Source: JAPXSY01 sp034003585 (lineage in GTDB: Bacteria; Verrucomicrobiota; Kiritimatiellia; RFP12; UBA1067). Taken from it: DNA of 11,560 nt. A program made the translations under genes and the position numbers. Within the stretch, counting starts at the first letter, position 1. Each line of letters starts with the position of its first letter. The stretch spans positions 1-11,560 of the forward strand of contig JAVEYH010000112.1 in the NCBI GenBank assembly GCA_034003585.1, written 5' to 3'. This document shows positions 7,301 to 11,560 of this stretch, in pieces. The notes below the pieces were generated by a model. It was not told where the DNA came from and ran no database searches. It saw only the letters and a program-made list of their open reading frames with translations.

Positions 7301-7626
7301 ATCTGAGCGAGGATTTCACCAAAGGCGTGTTCACCAGCGAGGAACTGGAACGGGCCGCCCAGACCGGCGAGGCGCCGACCGCCATCCTGCGCTTCTGGTG
7401 CGCGAAAGAGGCCCTCTCCAAAGCGCTCGGGACCGGCATCCGCTACAGTCCGCGGGACCTGCTGATCCGCGCCATCGACCCCGTCACCGGCCAGATCGAG
7501 ATCGAACTTCTCGGGCAATGGCTGGAACCGTTCAAACAGTTGAAAGGCCGCAGGAATCTCGTCAGCACATCCCTTTACGAGGGGCATGTGTTCGCTTCCT
7601 GCCTGCTGCCCGCCTCGCTGTTCTGA
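4330..7626 (+). CDS. Multidomain PKS-like protein: AT-like, DH-like, C-terminal Sfp-type phosphopantetheinyl transferase
   Basis: 1098 residues, starting at ATG 4330 inside the KS stop (ATGA) with GGAGG four bases upstream. Domains: acyltransferase-like (about 105-400), a charged Pro/Arg linker, PKS dehydratase-like double hotdog (about 540-850), and PPTase (about 880-1098). The AT has the nucleophile Ser211, but in GFSGGD rather than GHSxGE; the FHTP motif reads FNTP with Asn323 for the catalytic His, and FPGQGSQ reads FPGAVSF. In the DH the catalytic His of FLxDHxLG is Tyr558, while the second-half Asp is kept (D744 in MLLDG). The PPTase looks intact: H966 in SIAHTS, D984 and E986 in GIDIE, and E1027 in WCAKEALSKALG. 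It should move 4'-phosphopantetheine from CoA to a carrier protein. No ACP (GxDSL), KR or ER is present. It probably works with the KS-like protein as accessory or structural subunits of a larger synthase. A longer frame upstream from 4081 overlaps the KS gene and is rejected. Confidence 0.87.
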   Translation: MSSAPHLHDAFDSELILIGAPNDDELAPTVRHVLEFLEHAPDVPLQDVAYTCAGSARHMPSILAVVASAVPDLRDRLALALRKLEERASRIRDKSGTYFFRERLRPSGRIAFLFPGAVSFYPDMLRDLCLAFDACRNAFDELQEALQTQDPERITPADYLFPPTACYRNDTGVFQTNGFSESFIAAHAANTAFYRLIDSMGVSPDGLAGFSGGDFAALDVAGVYGNLSRNKRIVFLREGYQMLNRLAEREDLPACIMLSVLDASRERIDELIAAHPGRMALACFHSPRQQTVALSPEILKEVTAALHESGAKTMPIPMNRPFNTPWCSKVLPPIKQFLSHWVRHTPRIPVYSCATAERLPAQPRGILKLTADQWTSPILFDDTIRQMYQDGFRLFIELGARGNMTTAVDETLKNLPHQAVAVNRIHRSGLAQLHHALGQLAAQGVQLDLTVLHRHRRRHRLDFDRPLALTVTTEHAMRLSAQLPRLTVFAPRGDLLTTAAPPAGTARRPRAPRETGRHLDFGADFPMLTNAEILDEQAGTLELAKVLTLDDYPFLRDYALGTSQLSYANPDLKGLTLLSMISGLEMMTEAARKLVPRRRVAQIDNLRATRWVGFERGAVRIILRAERIAWPDPQFAAVRVQLRDDAPNSAFTWPIIEATVLLTAAVAVMPPIQPPPLTRPRPVNWSGHDIYPDRLFHGEGLRIIRHVDLWSEEGIDFEIEVPERSQAVRATRIPLFSVWPMLLDGIVSSFSLWRSHEKFAGAISLPFRARRILFHAPGFTEGARLRGYLRLISVTPRSHVADIQISDGNGNLLIHFRGWEELCERVPPEYQQFILRPSEQFLTRPLPLDLLGNPATPVAGAVVTEIPFSLFEHNQELWLKTLAYVLLAPTEREEWLEMQGATSRRVEWLFGRAAAKESARRFLRQFHQARWTAADIPIWADDSGKPHPLGPWREHTAATLDLSIAHTSKLIVAAVAANARLGIDIEALGRDLSEDFTKGVFTSEELERAAQTGEAPTAILRFWCAKEALSKALGTGIRYSPRDLLIRAIDPVTGQIEIELLGQWLEPFKQLKGRRNLVSTSLYEGHVFASCLLPASLF

Positions 7627-7656
7627 ACCGCATCCTGTCCCCGGTGACGATGTCGG

Positions 7657-7756
7657 NNNNNNNNNNNNNNNNNNNNNNNNNNNNNNNNNNNNNNNNNNNN
7701 NNNNNNNNNNNNNNNNNNNNNNNNNNNNNNNNNNNNNNNNNNNNNNNNNNNNNNNN
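7657..7756. other. Assembly gap (100 N)
   Basis: Exactly 100 N, a placeholder of unknown true size. It begins 30 bases after the PPTase-gene stop and removes the 3' end of the beta-propeller gene. Any further genes of the panB operon, and the terminators of both converging units, would be hidden here. Confidence 0.98.
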
Positions 7757-8655
7757 TCCGCCCCCGCGGCCAGCTTGTGAACGCCCATCATGCTTTTGTC
7801 CCGCAGGCCCGGGCTCACGTATCGCCAGACCAGGCGCCGGTCGCGGCCGATCTCGAACATGCCGGTGCCGGCCCCGGTTTTGTCGTAGGCCGAATAACAG
7901 CCGATCACCAGATTCCCGTCCGGCAACACCTGGAACCCCGTCATGTTCCGGATCGCCGCGTCCGGCAAGTCCGCTGCCCTGAACTCCCAGACCTCGTTAC
8001 CGTCCCGGTCATATTCGGTGATCTGGTTGAGCGACGAGATGACCGTGTTTCCTGACGCGAGACGCACGGCCGCAAAGGCCAGGGCCTTGGCCTTCCGCTC
8101 CCACGCCACGGTGCCGTCCGGCCGGTACTCGCGCACGAGGTTCGCGCCGGAGTGGCAGACCAGATAGTTGCCGTTCTTCAGTTTCCGCACCATGCGCAGG
8201 TTGTGGTGCCCTCCGACCTTGACCGGCTGCGTCTGCAACGTGAAAACGACCCGCCCGTCCCGGTCCACCTCGACCACACGTCCCGCGGCGTTCTCGCCCA
8301 CCACCGTGTTGCCGTTCGCGAGGCGCTGGCAGGAAAAGGCCCCGCCGCCCCGCTGCTCCTCCGGCGCGTAATGGAACACCGTCCGGTGATCCGGCGTCAC
8401 CTCCGTCACCTTGCCGTCCGCAAAGAGCACGTTTCCGTTCGCCAGCCGCCACGCGTCGTGGATGTTGCCGGCCTTGTGTTCCCACAGCACCTCTCCCGCG
8501 GGCGAGAGCAGCAGCACGCGCCCGCCGCCCGTTGCCAGCACCTGCGCGTCCAGCCGCCCCTCGACCCCGGCACCGGATGTCCACACCCCGGCCAGCGCCG
8601 CGCAAGCCAGCACGTATCCCTTACCCCAGACGTTCATCATCCCCCCTTTTTTCAT
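7757..8655 (-). CDS. Secreted PQQ-like beta-propeller repeat protein, 3' end missing
   Basis: The visible 299 residues start with a signal peptide (MKK, then a hydrophobic stretch about 15-27, likely cleavage near TSGA-GVEG), so the protein is exported. The rest is a beta-propeller: a repeated pattern of a Leu-x-NGN strand followed by an Asp-rich turn and V-W/F strand, with NGN/SGN/DGN at about residues 74, 115, 162, 202 and 247 and a sixth beginning at the gap. Spacing of 40-47 residues fits one blade each. No catalytic site is recognised; such proteins are often annotated as PQQ-binding-like or arylsulfotransferase-like, but no function follows. Start choice: ATG 8655 gives a typical MKK start but touches GGAGG with no spacer; ATG 8640 or 8637 has G-rich sequence just upstream. 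The C-terminus is lost in the gap, and the frame continuing through the Ns into the PPTase gene's antisense strand is an artefact. Confidence 0.82.
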
Positions 8656-8675
8656 CCTCCAACGTTTCGGATTTC

Positions 8676-8704
8676 ACTTTACCACAGTCGCCGCATACCG
8701 TAAA
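8676..8704 (-). promoter_or_regulatory. Candidate sigma-70 promoter for the beta-propeller gene
   Basis: On the minus strand TTTACG (8704-8699) and TAAAGT (8681-8676) each match four of six consensus bases with an ideal 17-base spacer. Transcription would begin near 8669, giving a short leader that includes the GGAGG at 8660-8656. This is a match to the E. coli consensus only. Confidence 0.4.
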
Positions 8705-8720
8705 GCCGCCCTCACTACAG

Positions 8721-8765
8721 TGCGCCAAAAGTGACCGCCCTGAAACGAAATGCGCCACAATGACC
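8721..8765. repeat. Direct repeat TGCGCCA..(G)TGACC, 30 bases apart
   Basis: TGCGCCAAAAGTGACC (8721-8736) and TGCGCCACAATGACC (8751-8765) share TGCGCCA and TGACC, start exactly 30 bases apart (about three helical turns) and lie between the two divergent promoters. The arrangement suggests paired operator half-sites for one regulator of either gene. The regulator is unknown; it does not match the CIRCE heat-shock operator. Confidence 0.4.
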
Positions 8766-8805
8766 CTCCCCGTCCGGTTCCCTTTCAGCCTATGCGTTGC
8801 GCGTT

Positions 8806-8822
8806 GCGCGCTGAACGCGCGC
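8806..8822. other. GC hairpin in the clpB upstream region
   Basis: GCGCGC at 8806-8811 pairs with GCGCGC at 8817-8822 around a five-base loop (TGAAC). It follows GCGTTGCGCGTT, so the whole block 8794-8822 is a simple GCG-rich repeat. No T-tract follows, so it is not an intrinsic terminator; it may be only local sequence simplicity. Confidence 0.35.
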
Positions 8823-8854
8823 CTTGACCGCCGTCCGTTTCCCTGCCGCTCCTC

Positions 8855-8870
8855 TGGCATGGCCTGTGCT
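8855..8870 (+). promoter_or_regulatory. Candidate sigma-54 (-24/-12) promoter of clpB
   Basis: TGGCATGGCCTGTGCT follows the sigma-54 consensus TGGCACG-N4-TTGCW with two differences (T for C at the sixth base, G for the first T of the -12 box). The invariant GG (8856-8857) and GC (8868-8869) are separated by exactly ten bases. Transcription would begin near 8881, leaving a leader of about 37 bases with GGAGGG at 8905-8910. No convincing sigma-70 boxes at correct spacing were found nearer the gene. Function depends on the host having RpoN and a nearby enhancer-binding protein site, neither of which can be seen. Confidence 0.42.
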
Positions 8871-8917
8871 TTACTCTATTCAGGCGGCATCCGACCACGC
8901 CGCAGGAGGGTAACCCC

Positions 8918-11524
<2,607 letters not shown>

Positions 11525-11560
11525 GGCGCGCCGCTTCCCGGCCTGCGGCGGCGGCGGACG
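11525..11560. other. Downstream tail of clpB
   Basis: Only 36 GC-rich bases remain. No terminator or start of a further gene can be recognised. Confidence 0.6.

Noticed and set aside
5254..8655. A 1133-residue minus-strand frame running from the propeller gene through the gap
   Set aside because: It continues only because N codons are not stops. Beyond the gap it is antisense to the AT/DH/PPTase gene and has biased, non-protein-like composition.
8656..8917. CIRCE (HrcA) or sigma-32 elements before clpB
   Set aside because: Looked for TTAGCACTC-N9-GAGTGCTAA and CTTGAA/CCCCAT-like pairs; none found at workable spacing.

Overview
This window is a scaffold of three contigs joined by two 100-base N runs (1632-1731 and 7657-7756), so order across the gaps is an assembly claim rather than something seen. 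The coding part is GC-rich with very tight gene packing; the first ~500 bases are clearly more AT-rich. Protein style (a secreted 'NGN'-repeat beta-propeller, a Pfa/PKS-like secondary lipid gene pair, a ClpB of normal length) would fit a PVC-type bacterium such as Kiritimatiellota/Verrucomicrobiota, but no universal marker gene is present and this placement is a guess.

Contig 1 (1-1631): a tRNA-Thr(UGU) gene with encoded CCA, its own intrinsic terminator, an AT-rich spacer with a tandem 10-mer repeat, a minus-strand intrinsic terminator, and a complete IS630-family insertion sequence (DD35E transposase, 20/27 matching terminal inverted repeats, TA duplication). Removing the IS restores an open minus-strand reading frame that stops just before the minus-strand terminator, so the element probably sits in the 3' end of a gene whose body is lost in gap 1.

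Contig 2 (1732-7656): a leader with a stable hairpin, then three tightly packed plus-strand genes: panB (ketopantoate hydroxymethyltransferase), a ketosynthase-like protein whose catalytic Cys is Ala, and an 1098-residue protein with an altered acyltransferase domain, an altered dehydratase (double-hotdog) domain and an apparently intact Sfp-type phosphopantetheinyl transferase at its C-terminus. PanB begins the route to pantothenate/CoA, the donor of the phosphopantetheine arm, and the PPTase attaches that arm to a carrier protein. No acyl carrier protein, active ketosynthase or ketoreductase is visible, so the pair most likely serves a larger synthase encoded elsewhere or in a gap. This is the most unusual part of the window.

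Contig 3 (7757-11560): the 5' part of a minus-strand secreted beta-propeller gene, a 262-base divergent control region (a sigma-70-like promoter for the propeller gene, a 30-base-spaced direct repeat, a GC hairpin and a sigma-54-like -24/-12 promoter), and a complete clpB disaggregase gene.
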